This document shows, piece after piece, positions 50,959 to 60,935 of a stretch of 64,000 bases of DNA. Below the pieces are notes generated by a model that saw only the letters and a list, made by a program, of their open reading frames with translations, was not told the origin of the DNA and made no database searches. This stretch comes from CAYNLK01 sp964398055 (GTDB taxonomy: Bacteria > Chloroflexota > Anaerolineae > 4572-78 > J111), in NCBI GenBank assembly GCA_964398055.1, contig CAYNLK010000007.1, positions 124,001 to 188,000 on the forward strand. Reading direction: 5' to 3'. The position numbers and the translations under genes were made by a program. Each line of letters starts with the position of its first letter. Within the stretch, counting starts at the first letter, position 1.

Positions 50959-53943
50959 TCATTTAAGCCCTAAACTCAGGCTCGGGTCATCCGCACCCGG
51001 CGAACCATAAAGGTTGGCGCTGGCTCGCCAATTTTTAGGGTCGTTGGGGTCGCCAGCCGGGTCAATCAATACCAGCGAGTCGCCCCGGCCATCGGGACTG
51101 ACCGGCCAGCCGTTTTCGTCGTCATAGGCCACGGTCAGCACAATATTGCCGGCCGGGTCTTGTACCGTAAGTTCTTCGCCTTTGTTGGCGAGCCGGCCGC
51201 CGTAAACGCCGCCAATCGACACTGCCGGATATCGTTCGGCAAAAGCAGCGGCGTTATTGACCAAAACCATGAATTCATTGGATTGGAGGGGCGGGGTGTT
51301 GGGAGCAAAGGTGAAGTTGATCCCGGCCACAAAAGCCAGGTTGGCCAGCTCGACGGCTGCCTCGCCCGTGTTTTTTAACTCGATGAATTCGTAATTGTCC
51401 CCGCCGGGCGGATTGTACATGATTTCGGTCAGGCGCAGCTTGGGATCCTGCGGCACCAGGGTGAAGGTGGCCTGGTTGAGGGCGCTCCAAATCTGGCCTG
51501 AACTGGCCGACGGATCAGCGGCCAAAATCCTGGCCTTCACCTGGGTGGTCGTAGTGATGACCAGCGGCGACCGGTAAACAAAGGCATTGGGCGAGACTAA
51601 GCCGGTTCCGGGTAAGCGGGGGTCGGAGCCATCGGTGGTGTAGTAGATGGTTGGTTGGGTGGGTGGTTGGTTAGTTAGTTGCGACCGGAGGGAGGTTGGC
51701 TGGTTGCGACCGGAGTGAGATTGGTTGGTAGCGACTGGAGGGAGGTCGGTTGGGGGGAGGGTCAGGGCTAGCTGGAAGCCGGGTGTGACCAGACCGCCCG
51801 GCTGGCTGAAGCGAGGGGGGTCAAGCGGAGGGTAGTAACCGCGGGCGCGGCTCAAAGCCACTAGTTTGTCGGCGTTGCCGGCCATCTGGGCCAAAACGTC
51901 GTCGCGGGCCAGGAACCAGTCGGCCTGAGTAATCGGCGGTTCAACCCGGGCGTCGCCCCAGCGGGCCGACTCGGCGATAATGGCCCGGTCGATATCTTGG
52001 TTGACCTCCAGCCAGCGCGCCTGCGAGTTGGCGTCGGTCAAAGGGCCGTTATTGAAGAGATGTTGGTAGAGCCGGTCGGCAAAGGCGATGCTGAAGTCAT
52101 CGTTGGCCATCAAGGCTTTGAAGGCTGGGCTGATCACGTTTAACCGGTCGTCCGGAATTTCTTCTTCTTCCTCGTCGATGAAAAAAATCCTGGCCCCCTC
52201 CAGCCAGGTCAACTCGCCATCCCAACTGAAGAATTGGATCTTGCCGGAGGAACCGTGCAGCCCGGCGTACCAGTTGGTATCGGACCAGTCGATGTTGCCG
52301 GCATAGAAGTTCAGGATGACGTAATCGATGAATTGAGACATATCGACGGAAGCGGCCGCTACGGCATATCGTTCCGACGGCTCGATGTCGCTGAGCCGGG
52401 CGAACTGGCGCAGCAGCGTATCGATCTTGTTATCCGGGCCGCTGATCTGGCCGCGGTGGTTCATAGCGTACCACTCTTCCTTCTCACCGCCAAGGTAGGC
52501 CGAGGTGAACGAGGCGTCGGGCCGTTCGACCAGGTTGTACAAGCCCCAGTACAACCCGTTCAGGTAAAGGTGGACAAAGATGCCGTGCGACCCCGTGCCC
52601 GACAGGGCGATCTGGGAGGCGCGCAACCATTCGTCGCGGGTATAGGTGGTCAGGCGATGGTCGACCGTCAGGCCGGCGGTTTTGCCGGCGTAACTACGGT
52701 TGACCCCGCCGCGCAGGATCAGGGTGTCGAACTGCTCAACTGGCGAGTTGGGGAAGAGGGGGTAGGCCAGCTTGGTGGGGCCGTAGATCCCTTTGAAGAA
52801 AAGCCGGAAAGAGTGTTTGGGCATATTCTCCCACCGGCCCCAGCCGCCCTGGATTCTGAGACCGGCGTTGATCTGCAGGTCCTCCTGCACCGATTCATCC
52901 GGGTAAATCACCTCCACCGAAACCGGCCGCTCCCATTCCACGCCTCGCTCACGGGGGTTGGCGTAAATATCATAATTTTCAGCCGCGGTGACGATTGAGA
53001 GCGTCGGAATGGCGGTGAGGCCCTCTTTGATGCTGTCTCGGTACAGGGGGTGGTGGACAATCTCAGGGTCCATCTCATAATCGAATGGGGGAAAACCGGG
53101 CGGCGGCGTGTTCGACTGGGTTAGAACGTCGTCCAGGAAGAGGTAGGTGTGAGTATCGACATCGGCTGGCAGCAGTCCCGGTTTGAGGGCCACGGCTCGC
53201 AGCAAAGTTGTTTGACTAATTTCAATCGGCCCGGTGTAGCGGCGCCCATTGGTTTCGCCTGGCTCACTGCCGTCGGTGGTATAGTAGATGGTTGCCTCGG
53301 GGGTGGTGGTGCTTAGGGCAACGACGATGGGCGTCTGGTAAAAACCCCGTTCGTGGCTAAAGTTGACCCGGTCGACGACGCCGGCCCAGCTTTCAGTTTC
53401 GTCATTGGGCCGGCCCGGTGTTGGTCGGCCCAGATAAGCATACTGGGAGGGCTGGTCAACCCGGCCATAGGCCAGGTCACGGAACTGTACCGGATAGGTG
53501 GGCGAGATGACATCACCCCACTTGTCGTCGAGCAGATTATACAGGCCCAGGAACTCGCCCGCTTGGTTGAGCCGGAAGTTTGTGTGCAGTGCCGAACCAG
53601 GTTCGGAGGCAACCCGATTCTTGCCCGAGGCAAAGATGACCAGGTGCTCGCCGGCGCCTAGAGTGCGGTTCGGCAAGGGCCACTTTTGCGGATTGCCGGG
53701 GTCATCGGTCAGCGACCAACCGGCCAGATTGACCGGGCTGTGGCCCGGGTTGTAAATTTCCAGCCAATCGACATGATCCCCCTCTTCATCGATCAGACCG
53801 GCGCCGTTTGAAGCCATAAACTCGTTGATGACCGGGGCGGTAGGGCGCCGGTCAACGTTGGCGAATAAGATTCTGCTGCCGGCAAGCAGAAAAACAAAAA
53901 CGGTCACTGTCCAGAAGAACAGCTTGAAGAATCTTTTAGTCAT
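50959..53943 (-). CDS. exported CotH-kinase protein with lamin-tail and chitobiase C-terminal-like domains
   Basis: Surface protein of 994 residues. Order: signal segment (about 7-28); lamin-tail domain 1 (about 36-150, INEFMASNGAGLI); chitobiase/beta-hexosaminidase C-terminal domain (about 198-262, ATIYYTTDGSEPG); CotH kinase domain (about 310-640) with YLNGLYWGLYNLVERPD near 461; a second chitobiase-type domain (about 762-825); lamin-tail domain 2 (about 832-985). CotH proteins are atypical secreted kinases. Residues about 729-765 are encoded by an intergenic repeat (51649-51757) that has entered the gene. GGAGTGA precedes the ATG. Confidence 0.88.
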   Translation of the reverse strand: MTKRFFKLFFWTVTVFVFLLAGSRILFANVDRRPTAPVINEFMASNGAGLIDEEGDHVDWLEIYNPGHSPVNLAGWSLTDDPGNPQKWPLPNRTLGAGEHLVIFASGKNRVASEPGSALHTNFRLNQAGEFLGLYNLLDDKWGDVISPTYPVQFRDLAYGRVDQPSQYAYLGRPTPGRPNDETESWAGVVDRVNFSHERGFYQTPIVVALSTTTPEATIYYTTDGSEPGETNGRRYTGPIEISQTTLLRAVALKPGLLPADVDTHTYLFLDDVLTQSNTPPPGFPPFDYEMDPEIVHHPLYRDSIKEGLTAIPTLSIVTAAENYDIYANPRERGVEWERPVSVEVIYPDESVQEDLQINAGLRIQGGWGRWENMPKHSFRLFFKGIYGPTKLAYPLFPNSPVEQFDTLILRGGVNRSYAGKTAGLTVDHRLTTYTRDEWLRASQIALSGTGSHGIFVHLYLNGLYWGLYNLVERPDASFTSAYLGGEKEEWYAMNHRGQISGPDNKIDTLLRQFARLSDIEPSERYAVAAASVDMSQFIDYVILNFYAGNIDWSDTNWYAGLHGSSGKIQFFSWDGELTWLEGARIFFIDEEEEEIPDDRLNVISPAFKALMANDDFSIAFADRLYQHLFNNGPLTDANSQARWLEVNQDIDRAIIAESARWGDARVEPPITQADWFLARDDVLAQMAGNADKLVALSRARGYYPPLDPPRFSQPGGLVTPGFQLALTLPPTDLPPVATNQSHSGRNQPTSLRSQLTNQPPTQPTIYYTTDGSDPRLPGTGLVSPNAFVYRSPLVITTTTQVKARILAADPSASSGQIWSALNQATFTLVPQDPKLRLTEIMYNPPGGDNYEFIELKNTGEAAVELANLAFVAGINFTFAPNTPPLQSNEFMVLVNNAAAFAERYPAVSIGGVYGGRLANKGEELTVQDPAGNIVLTVAYDDENGWPVSPDGRGDSLVLIDPAGDPNDPKNWRASANLYGSPGADDPSLSLGLK
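51649..51757. repeat. CCAACC/CGACCGGAG repeat array inside a coding sequence
   Basis: Three units with a period of 25 bases (GCGACCGGAG-type cores at 51681, 51706 and 51731) joined by GGTTGGTTAG-type words. The same repeat, in the opposite orientation and with one core, follows the rRNA methyltransferase gene at 63482-63572. In the CotH protein it encodes a Q/N/T/P/S-rich stretch. Confidence 0.8.
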
Positions 53944-53977
53944 TCACTCCCCACAATCCCAGCAAGACCCTGGTCAA

Positions 53978-54006
53978 ATTATACTTTGTAACGTGATGCT
54001 GTCCAA
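53978..54006 (-). promoter_or_regulatory. sigma70 promoter of the CotH gene
   Basis: On the minus strand, TTGGAC (54001-54006), 17-base spacer, TATAAT (53978-53983), about 35 bases before the ATG at 53943. Confidence 0.65.
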
Positions 54007-54065
54007 ACACAGCCTCCCTACCCCGGTAACCCTCCCCCATATGGATGAATTGTGCAAATTTTTAG

Positions 54066-54093
54066 TTGACAACAGTTGCCGGTATGATACAAT
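54066..54093 (+). promoter_or_regulatory. sigma70 promoter of the sensor kinase operon
   Basis: TTGACA (54066-54071), 16-base spacer, TACAAT (54088-54093). It gives an untranslated leader of about 180 bases before GTG 54280. The 53944-54279 spacer otherwise holds the opposing CotH promoter and a 140-codon frame with no recognisable protein. Confidence 0.7.
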
Positions 54094-54279
54094 GACAGCA
54101 CGAGATAGTTTTTTTCTTTCTCAAGATTTGGCGACTCACCTGAAGTTTCTCTTTCTCCCCAGAAAATTCCCTATCAGTCAATACATCCACAACCTGGTAA
54201 AGCCTTTAGAAGTGTCAGATCGTCGGCGACCGAATTGTTTGTTTTAGTAGATTTGGTAAAGTCTGCTTAGTTTCAATGG

Positions 54280-56730
54280 GTGGACCATTTGATAAAATAT
54301 TTTAGGTCGCATATCCGTTTCAAAATTATCCTCCCTTTTGCTATTTTGACCTTAATGGTGGCGGTTACCGGGGCTTATCTGAGTACCCGGCTGGTTGCCG
54401 CTTCTCTGGAAGATCGCTTTGCCAGCCAACTTGTTGAGGCGGCCAGTACCGCGGCTGATGGTTTAGTCCAGCGGGAAGAACTGCAACTGGCGGCCTTGCG
54501 GACGATTATTTTCACCGATGGGGTTGACCAGGCCATCCGCGCCGGTGATCGTGACCAACTTGTCGCCCTGACTTTTCCCCACATTGTCAATAATAATATC
54601 GGTCGAGTCGATGTGGTCGCGGCCGACGGCAGCCACCTGTTGACCATTCGCCGCTCTCCGGGTAGTAAATCAATTGGCGATTATACCCAATCAGATCGAG
54701 CCGATCTGGCGGATTGGCTTATGGTCAAGAGAGTTTTAAGCGGCATGGTTGACGCTCAGGGGGATAAATATGTCGCCCTGGGGGCGGTGGACGGAGACAA
54801 TTTGTTCGCCATCGGCGGCCCGGTCAAACAGGGTACCGAAATTGTTGGCGCCGTGCTGGTGAGCAGCCATATTCGAGACGTGGTCCGTTCTTTGGCCCAG
54901 TCAACCTTTGCCGAAATCACGCTCTATGACCTGGACGGCCGGCTGATCGAGACGACCCTGCCGGTCAACGCCCTTCAGCGTCCACCCACCGGTTTGGCGA
55001 TTGGTTCTGAAGCTCACGCTATGATCGCGGTCGACGGCGAGTCCAGCCTGCAACGGTCCATAACCATCGGCGATCGTGAGTACGGCTCGATTCTTACTAT
55101 TTTTAAGGCTCGCGGCGAAACGTTGGGGTTTTACTCCGTCGCCTTGCCAACCCGGTTTATTGCCTTGTACGGGGCTACCGCCCGTAATCAGATGGTTTTG
55201 ATCTTTGCCGTTGCTTTGCTATTGGTGTTTGGTATTGGTTATTTTACAGCCAATACTATTACCGGTCAGCTCAGACATTTGATGGAGAACGCCATGGCTG
55301 TGGCCGGCGGTGACTTCAGCCGGCGAACCCGCATCTCGTCGAGTGACGAACTGGGGTCATTGGCCCGGTCGCTTGATGATATGACCACTAGCCTGGCTGG
55401 CTATACCCGGGCTTTGCAGTACAGAATCCGGGAACTGGAGCTGCTGTACGAGAGCAGCTCTGCTGTTACGGTGAAATCCGGTCTTAATTTGGACCACATT
55501 TTGCAAGCCGTAGCCGACAGTGTTAACGAAGTGCTGCCTGACACTGAGCGAGTCATCGTTTACTTGCTGGTGGAAAACGGTCAAAGGTTGATTCCCAAAG
55601 CGGTTGCCCCCGGTGGTTTTTTTGATTGCCCGGTTTTAGATTTGACCGGGCAGGCCCAGCTAAATATATGGCTCCAGGCCGGCGAACCGCACCTCATCCA
55701 GCTGGCTCGGGGCGACGAAGGCTATCCCCTCAATCAATTTTTCTCGGCCAATGGCAGTGCCGGGTTACTGTTTGCCCCGCTTGTGGCCGGTCAGGAACTG
55801 ATTGGCGGGCTGGTTCTCAGCCCAACCTCATCTGCCGCCCAAGTTGACCTGCTCAATGACGACAGCAAACGGTTGTTGGGGACGCTGGCCAACCAGGCCG
55901 CGATTGCCATTAAGAACGCCCAACTATTTGAGGCCACCCAGCAGGCTTACGAAGAACTGCGTCAATTGGATGATCTGAAGACCCAATTCATCAACATTGC
56001 CGCGCACGAGTTGCGCACGCCGCTGGGGGCGATGCTCGGTTATGCCTCGTTCGTTGAGAAACGAGTCGATCCAAAATTGCACAAATCGATGCGTTTTCTC
56101 AAAGCCAGTATGCTGCGGATGCGCACCATGATCGACGCCATGCTGGCCATCCAACGGCTGGACTCCGGCACGGCTTTTCTCCGGCTCAAACCGGTTGATT
56201 TTCGTGACATTGTCAAACAGGTTGTGAGTGAATATCAGCCAATGGCCGAGTTGGAAGGCCACACCATAAAAGTCAACCTGCCCGATCGCTTGCCAATTGT
56301 TGAGGCAGATGACGACAAAATTAGCCTGATCCTGTCAAATCTCTTGTCAAACGCCATCAAATTTATGCCGGAAGGCGGCCGTATCGAAGTGACAGCCCAA
56401 GATTATAAGCTGGGCATTCTGTGCAGCGTCAAAGATAATGGTCCCGGTATTCCGGCTGAGGACCAGGAACGGATCTTCGACCGATTCTACCAGGCCCGGT
56501 CAAAACATATGGCCGGGCATGGGGGAATGGGCATCGGCCTGACCATCGTCAGGCACCTGGTGGAGCTTCACGGTGGTCACATCTGGGTCGAAAGCGAAGT
56601 CGGCCAGGGCGCCACATTTTGTTTCACCTTACCCCAACAACAACCGGAGCTATTGGCCGCGCCGGCGCCGTCAGCGGCAGAGATTGAGGGCGCGGTAGAG
56701 GTTGAGCAATTTTTGCAGGCGGTCAACTAA
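54280..56730 (+). CDS. membrane sensor histidine kinase (Cache-HAMP-GAF-HisKA-HATPase)
   Basis: Two-component sensor of 816 residues. Two membrane helices (about 14-34 and 303-325) flank an extracytoplasmic region of about 265 residues of double-Cache type. A HAMP domain (about 326-378), a GAF-like domain (about 400-555), the HisKA phospho-acceptor H576 in AAHELRTPLGAML, and the ATPase domain with N box LSNLLSNAIKFMPEGG, VKDNGPGIP and GMGIGLTIV follow. The start is GTG 54280 with a weak ribosome site. It opens an operon with a PKD surface protein and a CheY-like regulator. Confidence 0.93.
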   Translation: MDHLIKYFRSHIRFKIILPFAILTLMVAVTGAYLSTRLVAASLEDRFASQLVEAASTAADGLVQREELQLAALRTIIFTDGVDQAIRAGDRDQLVALTFPHIVNNNIGRVDVVAADGSHLLTIRRSPGSKSIGDYTQSDRADLADWLMVKRVLSGMVDAQGDKYVALGAVDGDNLFAIGGPVKQGTEIVGAVLVSSHIRDVVRSLAQSTFAEITLYDLDGRLIETTLPVNALQRPPTGLAIGSEAHAMIAVDGESSLQRSITIGDREYGSILTIFKARGETLGFYSVALPTRFIALYGATARNQMVLIFAVALLLVFGIGYFTANTITGQLRHLMENAMAVAGGDFSRRTRISSSDELGSLARSLDDMTTSLAGYTRALQYRIRELELLYESSSAVTVKSGLNLDHILQAVADSVNEVLPDTERVIVYLLVENGQRLIPKAVAPGGFFDCPVLDLTGQAQLNIWLQAGEPHLIQLARGDEGYPLNQFFSANGSAGLLFAPLVAGQELIGGLVLSPTSSAAQVDLLNDDSKRLLGTLANQAAIAIKNAQLFEATQQAYEELRQLDDLKTQFINIAAHELRTPLGAMLGYASFVEKRVDPKLHKSMRFLKASMLRMRTMIDAMLAIQRLDSGTAFLRLKPVDFRDIVKQVVSEYQPMAELEGHTIKVNLPDRLPIVEADDDKISLILSNLLSNAIKFMPEGGRIEVTAQDYKLGILCSVKDNGPGIPAEDQERIFDRFYQARSKHMAGHGGMGIGLTIVRHLVELHGGHIWVESEVGQGATFCFTLPQQQPELLAAPAPSAAEIEGAVEVEQFLQAVN

Positions 56731-56734
56731 TCCT

Positions 56735-59700
56735 ATGCCAGCTGAAAACAGCCGCACAAACCGAATAGATCGGCCTCGACGGAGTCTGCCTCGCTTGGAC
56801 CCGCTGCTGTTGATATTTCTCCTGGTTGGCTGGTCGCTCATTTTTTGGGCCGCGACCTTGGGGTTACAGCGAAATCTGCAACAGTGGCTCCCCATCAACC
56901 TGGTCGCCCAGGTTTCGGCCGATTATAGCCAAGACATGGGTCACTCTCCGCCCCTGGCTCGGCTTAACCCCGAGATCGTTGAAGCCGTCAGGCAAGACAT
57001 CCAGGCCAGAGAGGGCCATTCCACCTCTACGCCAGCCACCAACGTTACTGCGCCAACGTCGGCCCCAACCCCGGTGGTCTCACCTGTACCGGCCTCCACC
57101 TCCGCCGGGTTGACCGTAAGCGCGGGCGGCCCCTACTGGGGCGATGAGGGCAGTCCGGTTTCGCTCATTGCAGGAGATTTTCAATCCGTGCTCAAGCTCA
57201 TTCCCGGCGCAGTATCTTATTACTGGGATCTGAACGGGGATGAGATATATGAGGATGCGAGAGGCGTTTTTACCTCGGTCTTATACTATGATGAGGGGGT
57301 CTATCCGGTGGGGGTTCAGGCCGTCGATCTGTTTGGCCGGGTTGCTGTTGCCAGAACCACGGTTACGGTTAGAAATGTGCCCCCGCAGGTGCAGATCAAG
57401 CCGGTACAGTCGGTTCGTGAGGCCGAGAAAATTGAATTTTCAGCCACGGCCACCGACCCCGGTTATGATGTTTTGTTCTATCAATGGGATTTTGGGGACG
57501 GCGCTCCCAGAGTCAATGGCACCTTGCAACCGGAACATACCTATCTCGATGACGGCGATTACGTCGTTCGCTTACGCGTGACTGATAATGATGGCGGGGT
57601 TGGCGAAGATACCCTGGTGGTTAAAGTGGCCAATCTGCCCCCGCTCGTCGATGCCGGCCCGGACCAGCTAGCCAACGAAGGGCAGGTGGTGACGTTTCAG
57701 GGCCAGGCAACCGACCCGAGCGATTTTGATACCTTGACTTACTTCTGGGACTTCGATTTTGACGGGCGGACGTTTCGCCCTGCGGCTACCGGACCGAAGG
57801 CGTCAACCACGTATGGCAACGGGCCGGCCGAGGCGGTCGTTGCTCTGCTGGTGCAGGATGAGGACGGTGGCGAGGCGCTGGATACGCTCAAGGTCACGGT
57901 CAATAATCTGCCGCCGACGATCCTTAGCGTTACCCATGATGGAGCGGTGGGGCAAGGTTCACCCCTCACCCTGGTAGTTGAGGCCGCCGATGTGGCCGCT
58001 GACGTGTTGGTGTATGCTTACGATTGGGACAACGACGGTGTCTACGATGCCGTGAGCCACCCGGACACGGCGTCTCACATTTGGTACAGGCACGGCAGCC
58101 ATACGGTTGGAGTCCAGGTTGATGACGGAGATGGCAGTCCTGTTTTTACGACCACGACCGTCACTGTGCTCAATCGACCGCCAACGGCTGTGGTCAAGGT
58201 CGCAAATCTTGCCTTTGAAGGAGCTGCCATTGCCTTTGATGGCAGCAGGTCGACCGACCCGGGCATAAACCCGGCTAATCCGGCTGATCCGGCCAACGAC
58301 CGCCTCACCTATCAGTGGCACTTTGGCGATGGGGCTACTGCCGCCGGCCCGGTAGTTAGCCATAGCTATGCCAATAATGGCGTCTATAGCGGTACCCTGA
58401 CCGTAACGGATGATAGCGGCGCGACTGGCTCTACTGCCTTTGGTTTGACCGTGCTGAATGCTAACCCTCGCGCCGATGCCGGTTTGGATCGAACTGTGGC
58501 CGAGGGTGTGGCCGTTAACTACATCGGTACCGCCACTGATCCGGGTGTGGCCGATCTGCTCAGTTATGCCTGGGATTTTGATTACGATGGCGTCAACTTC
58601 GATGTCGACGCAACCGGCCCGTCGGTTTACTGGACTTATCCCGATGGCCCGGCTGAGTTTTTAGTAGCCCTGCGGGTGCGCGACAGTGATTATCCTTATC
58701 CTATCGATAGAGGTGGTCAAATTGGCGAGCACATCGATACCCTGCGGGTGACTGTTGAAAATGTGCCGCCGCGTGTCGCTGCGGGTGGACCTTATCGCGG
58801 TCTGGCCGGGCAACCTATTACCCTGACTGGCGCCGCCAACGATGTACCCGCCGATATGTTGACCTATGCCTGGGACCTGACTTATGACGGCACTACTTTC
58901 CAGCCTGATTTACTGGGCCAAACGGTCAGCCATACCTGGACCGCCGGTGGTCTCTATGATGTGGCTTTGCGGGTAACCGATGACGATGGCGGCGCCGGTT
59001 TAGCCATCACCTACGTTGATATTAATACGGCGCCGATAGCCGTAGCGGGCGGACCGTATACCGGGACCGAAGGTTCAACTGTCATTTTTAGTGGCACTGG
59101 TTCCAGCGACCCCGATGGCGACCCGTTGCGCTACACCTGGCGCTTTGGCGACAGTACGCCCGCGACCACCGGTCTAACTACCACCCACGTTTATGCCAAT
59201 GACGGAGTTTATGTGGCCGCGCTTGAAGTGGACGATGGCCGCGGTGGTAGAGCTGTGGCGACCGCCACGGTTACTATTGCTAATCTGCCCCCGGTTGCCG
59301 TGGCTGTCATCAATCCGAATCCGGCCCTGGAAGACCTTGCCGTTACCTTCGATGGCAGCCAATCCCGAGACCCGGGTGTGGCCGACCGGCTTAGCTACCA
59401 GTGGGACTTTGGCGACGGCAGCCCCATCGCCAGCGGGCTAAGCGTAGTTTATCCCTATGCCGACAATGGTCTCTATCCCGTCACCCTGACTGTTACCGAC
59501 GATGCCGGCGCAGTTGGCGTAACCTCGATCAACCTGATGGTGCAGAATGTTCCGCCGGTCGCTGCGACCAGCGGTCCGTACAGAACCACTCTGGCCGTGC
59601 CAACGACGCTGACCGGGACAGGCAGTGATGTGCCGGCCGACCAACTGAGCTACGCCTGGGATTTGGATAATGACGGCCTGTTTGAGACCGCCGGACCCAT

Positions 59701-60343
59701 TGTTACCTACACCTGGTTGACCAGCGGGAGTCACCCCGTAACCCTCCGGGTAACGGACGATGATGGCGCCTCTACCCTGGCCGTTACCATCGTGGATGTT
59801 GGTGCGCCCCCACTGGCCGAGGCCGGGGGGCCTTACACCGGCGACGAGAGCAGCCCGATTACGCTGTCCGGCAGCGGCCTGGATCCGGACGGAGATCCGT
59901 TGGTTTATGCCTGGGACCTGGACAACGACGGCGTTTTTGAGACAAGCGGCGCTGTCGTCACCAATATCTGGCCTGATGATGGCGTTTATGCAGTCGTGTT
60001 TCGGGTTGAAGATGACCGGGGCGGTCTGGCTACCGCTACTACCACGGTCATGGTCAATAATTTACCTCCTATTGCCGCTGCCGGTCCAGACCAGGTCGGC
60101 CTGGTTGGCGAACTGCTCTTCTTTGACGGGAGCGGCTCGCGCGATCCCGGTTCTGCCGATACCCTCTCGTTTGAGTGGGATTTTGGTGATGGCGCGCCTG
60201 GGGCCAGCGGTGTTCAGGCGACTCACAGTTACACTGCTAGCGGCGTCTACACGGTTACGCTCACCGTTACGGATAATGATGGGGCCGCAGCCGTTGACAC
60301 CTTAAGCGTTGTAATCGAACAATTGGTGGACAACGATGAATAA
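56735..60343 (+). CDS. membrane-anchored protein with twelve PKD domains
   Basis: Surface protein of 1202 residues. An N-terminal membrane helix (about 24-45) is followed by a P/T/S-rich linker (about 90-130) and twelve tandem PKD-like domains of about 85-100 residues, each with WDF/WDLxxDG and YxVxLxVTDDDG motifs and a closing NVPP or NLPP. Such stacks act as spacers or adhesion modules. There is no catalytic domain. ATG 56735 lies 4 bases after the kinase stop; an in-frame start inside the kinase gene (56702) is less likely. Its place between a sensor kinase and a regulator is unusual and suggests shared expression or a role in signal input. Confidence 0.85.
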   Translation: MPAENSRTNRIDRPRRSLPRLDPLLLIFLLVGWSLIFWAATLGLQRNLQQWLPINLVAQVSADYSQDMGHSPPLARLNPEIVEAVRQDIQAREGHSTSTPATNVTAPTSAPTPVVSPVPASTSAGLTVSAGGPYWGDEGSPVSLIAGDFQSVLKLIPGAVSYYWDLNGDEIYEDARGVFTSVLYYDEGVYPVGVQAVDLFGRVAVARTTVTVRNVPPQVQIKPVQSVREAEKIEFSATATDPGYDVLFYQWDFGDGAPRVNGTLQPEHTYLDDGDYVVRLRVTDNDGGVGEDTLVVKVANLPPLVDAGPDQLANEGQVVTFQGQATDPSDFDTLTYFWDFDFDGRTFRPAATGPKASTTYGNGPAEAVVALLVQDEDGGEALDTLKVTVNNLPPTILSVTHDGAVGQGSPLTLVVEAADVAADVLVYAYDWDNDGVYDAVSHPDTASHIWYRHGSHTVGVQVDDGDGSPVFTTTTVTVLNRPPTAVVKVANLAFEGAAIAFDGSRSTDPGINPANPADPANDRLTYQWHFGDGATAAGPVVSHSYANNGVYSGTLTVTDDSGATGSTAFGLTVLNANPRADAGLDRTVAEGVAVNYIGTATDPGVADLLSYAWDFDYDGVNFDVDATGPSVYWTYPDGPAEFLVALRVRDSDYPYPIDRGGQIGEHIDTLRVTVENVPPRVAAGGPYRGLAGQPITLTGAANDVPADMLTYAWDLTYDGTTFQPDLLGQTVSHTWTAGGLYDVALRVTDDDGGAGLAITYVDINTAPIAVAGGPYTGTEGSTVIFSGTGSSDPDGDPLRYTWRFGDSTPATTGLTTTHVYANDGVYVAALEVDDGRGGRAVATATVTIANLPPVAVAVINPNPALEDLAVTFDGSQSRDPGVADRLSYQWDFGDGSPIASGLSVVYPYADNGLYPVTLTVTDDAGAVGVTSINLMVQNVPPVAATSGPYRTTLAVPTTLTGTGSDVPADQLSYAWDLDNDGLFETAGPIVTYTWLTSGSHPVTLRVTDDDGASTLAVTIVDVGAPPLAEAGGPYTGDESSPITLSGSGLDPDGDPLVYAWDLDNDGVFETSGAVVTNIWPDDGVYAVVFRVEDDRGGLATATTTVMVNNLPPIAAAGPDQVGLVGELLFFDGSGSRDPGSADTLSFEWDFGDGAPGASGVQATHSYTASGVYTVTLTVTDNDGAAAVDTLSVVIEQLVDNDE

Positions 60344-60372
60344 ACTCGCAAAGATGCAGAAAGGGACAGGTT

Positions 60373-60816
60373 ATGGGGAATCAATTGACCTCGGTCGTCA
60401 TTCCTGAACGGGCGCGGAAATATTTTGAAGCCAACAAGAATGTCTTGGTCATCGAAGACGACAAGATTATGGGCCAGATGGTGGCCGAAATCCTGGAAGA
60501 TGTTGGTTTTGAGGTGATTACGGCCACGAATGGCCGGATCGCTTTCGAGAAGCTAACCCAACATCCGGTTGATTTCATTGTCCTTGATATTTTGCTGCCA
60601 GAAATGGATGGCTTTGAACTCTATTCAGAATTGCAGGCTAATCCCGCTATCCGACATATCCCCGTGATGGTCATTACGGCCTGGTCAAATGAGGTGAACA
60701 GGCGGCGGGCGGCGGATATGGGTATCCAACATTTTCTACCCAAACCCTTTACCGAAGACGAACTCATCTTTACGATCATGACCTTGTTGATTGATCGTTC
60801 TCGCCAGGGAAAATAA
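60373..60816 (+). CDS. CheY-like single-domain response regulator
   Basis: A 147-residue receiver protein without an output domain. The acidic pair is in VLVIEDDK, the phospho-acceptor is D72 in VLDILLPEMDG, and the conserved lysine is in FLPKPF. An N-terminal extension of about 22 residues precedes the receiver fold. It lies 29 bases after the PKD gene and is probably the direct partner of the kinase two genes upstream. Downstream output could be through the OmpR-type regulator nearby or a phosphorelay (inference). Confidence 0.92.
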   Translation: MGNQLTSVVIPERARKYFEANKNVLVIEDDKIMGQMVAEILEDVGFEVITATNGRIAFEKLTQHPVDFIVLDILLPEMDGFELYSELQANPAIRHIPVMVITAWSNEVNRRRAADMGIQHFLPKPFTEDELIFTIMTLLIDRSRQGK

Positions 60817-60935
60817 GCTCAATTGAGCGGAACGTTGAAACAGGATCGGTAGAGACTCCGGCAACCGGGGTCCAGGTAAACAATCACTCCATGCAGACCG
60901 ACGCAGGCAGAATTGAAGTGGAGGTGAGCGATAGG

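Noticed and set aside
53825..54247. 140-codon plus-strand frame between CotH and the sensor kinase
   Set aside because: It overlaps the start of the CotH gene on the other strand and covers both promoters; the translation resembles no protein family.
60827..60838. GCTCAATTGAGC palindrome after the CheY-like gene as terminator or operator
   Set aside because: It is short, has no T-run and no second copy was noted.
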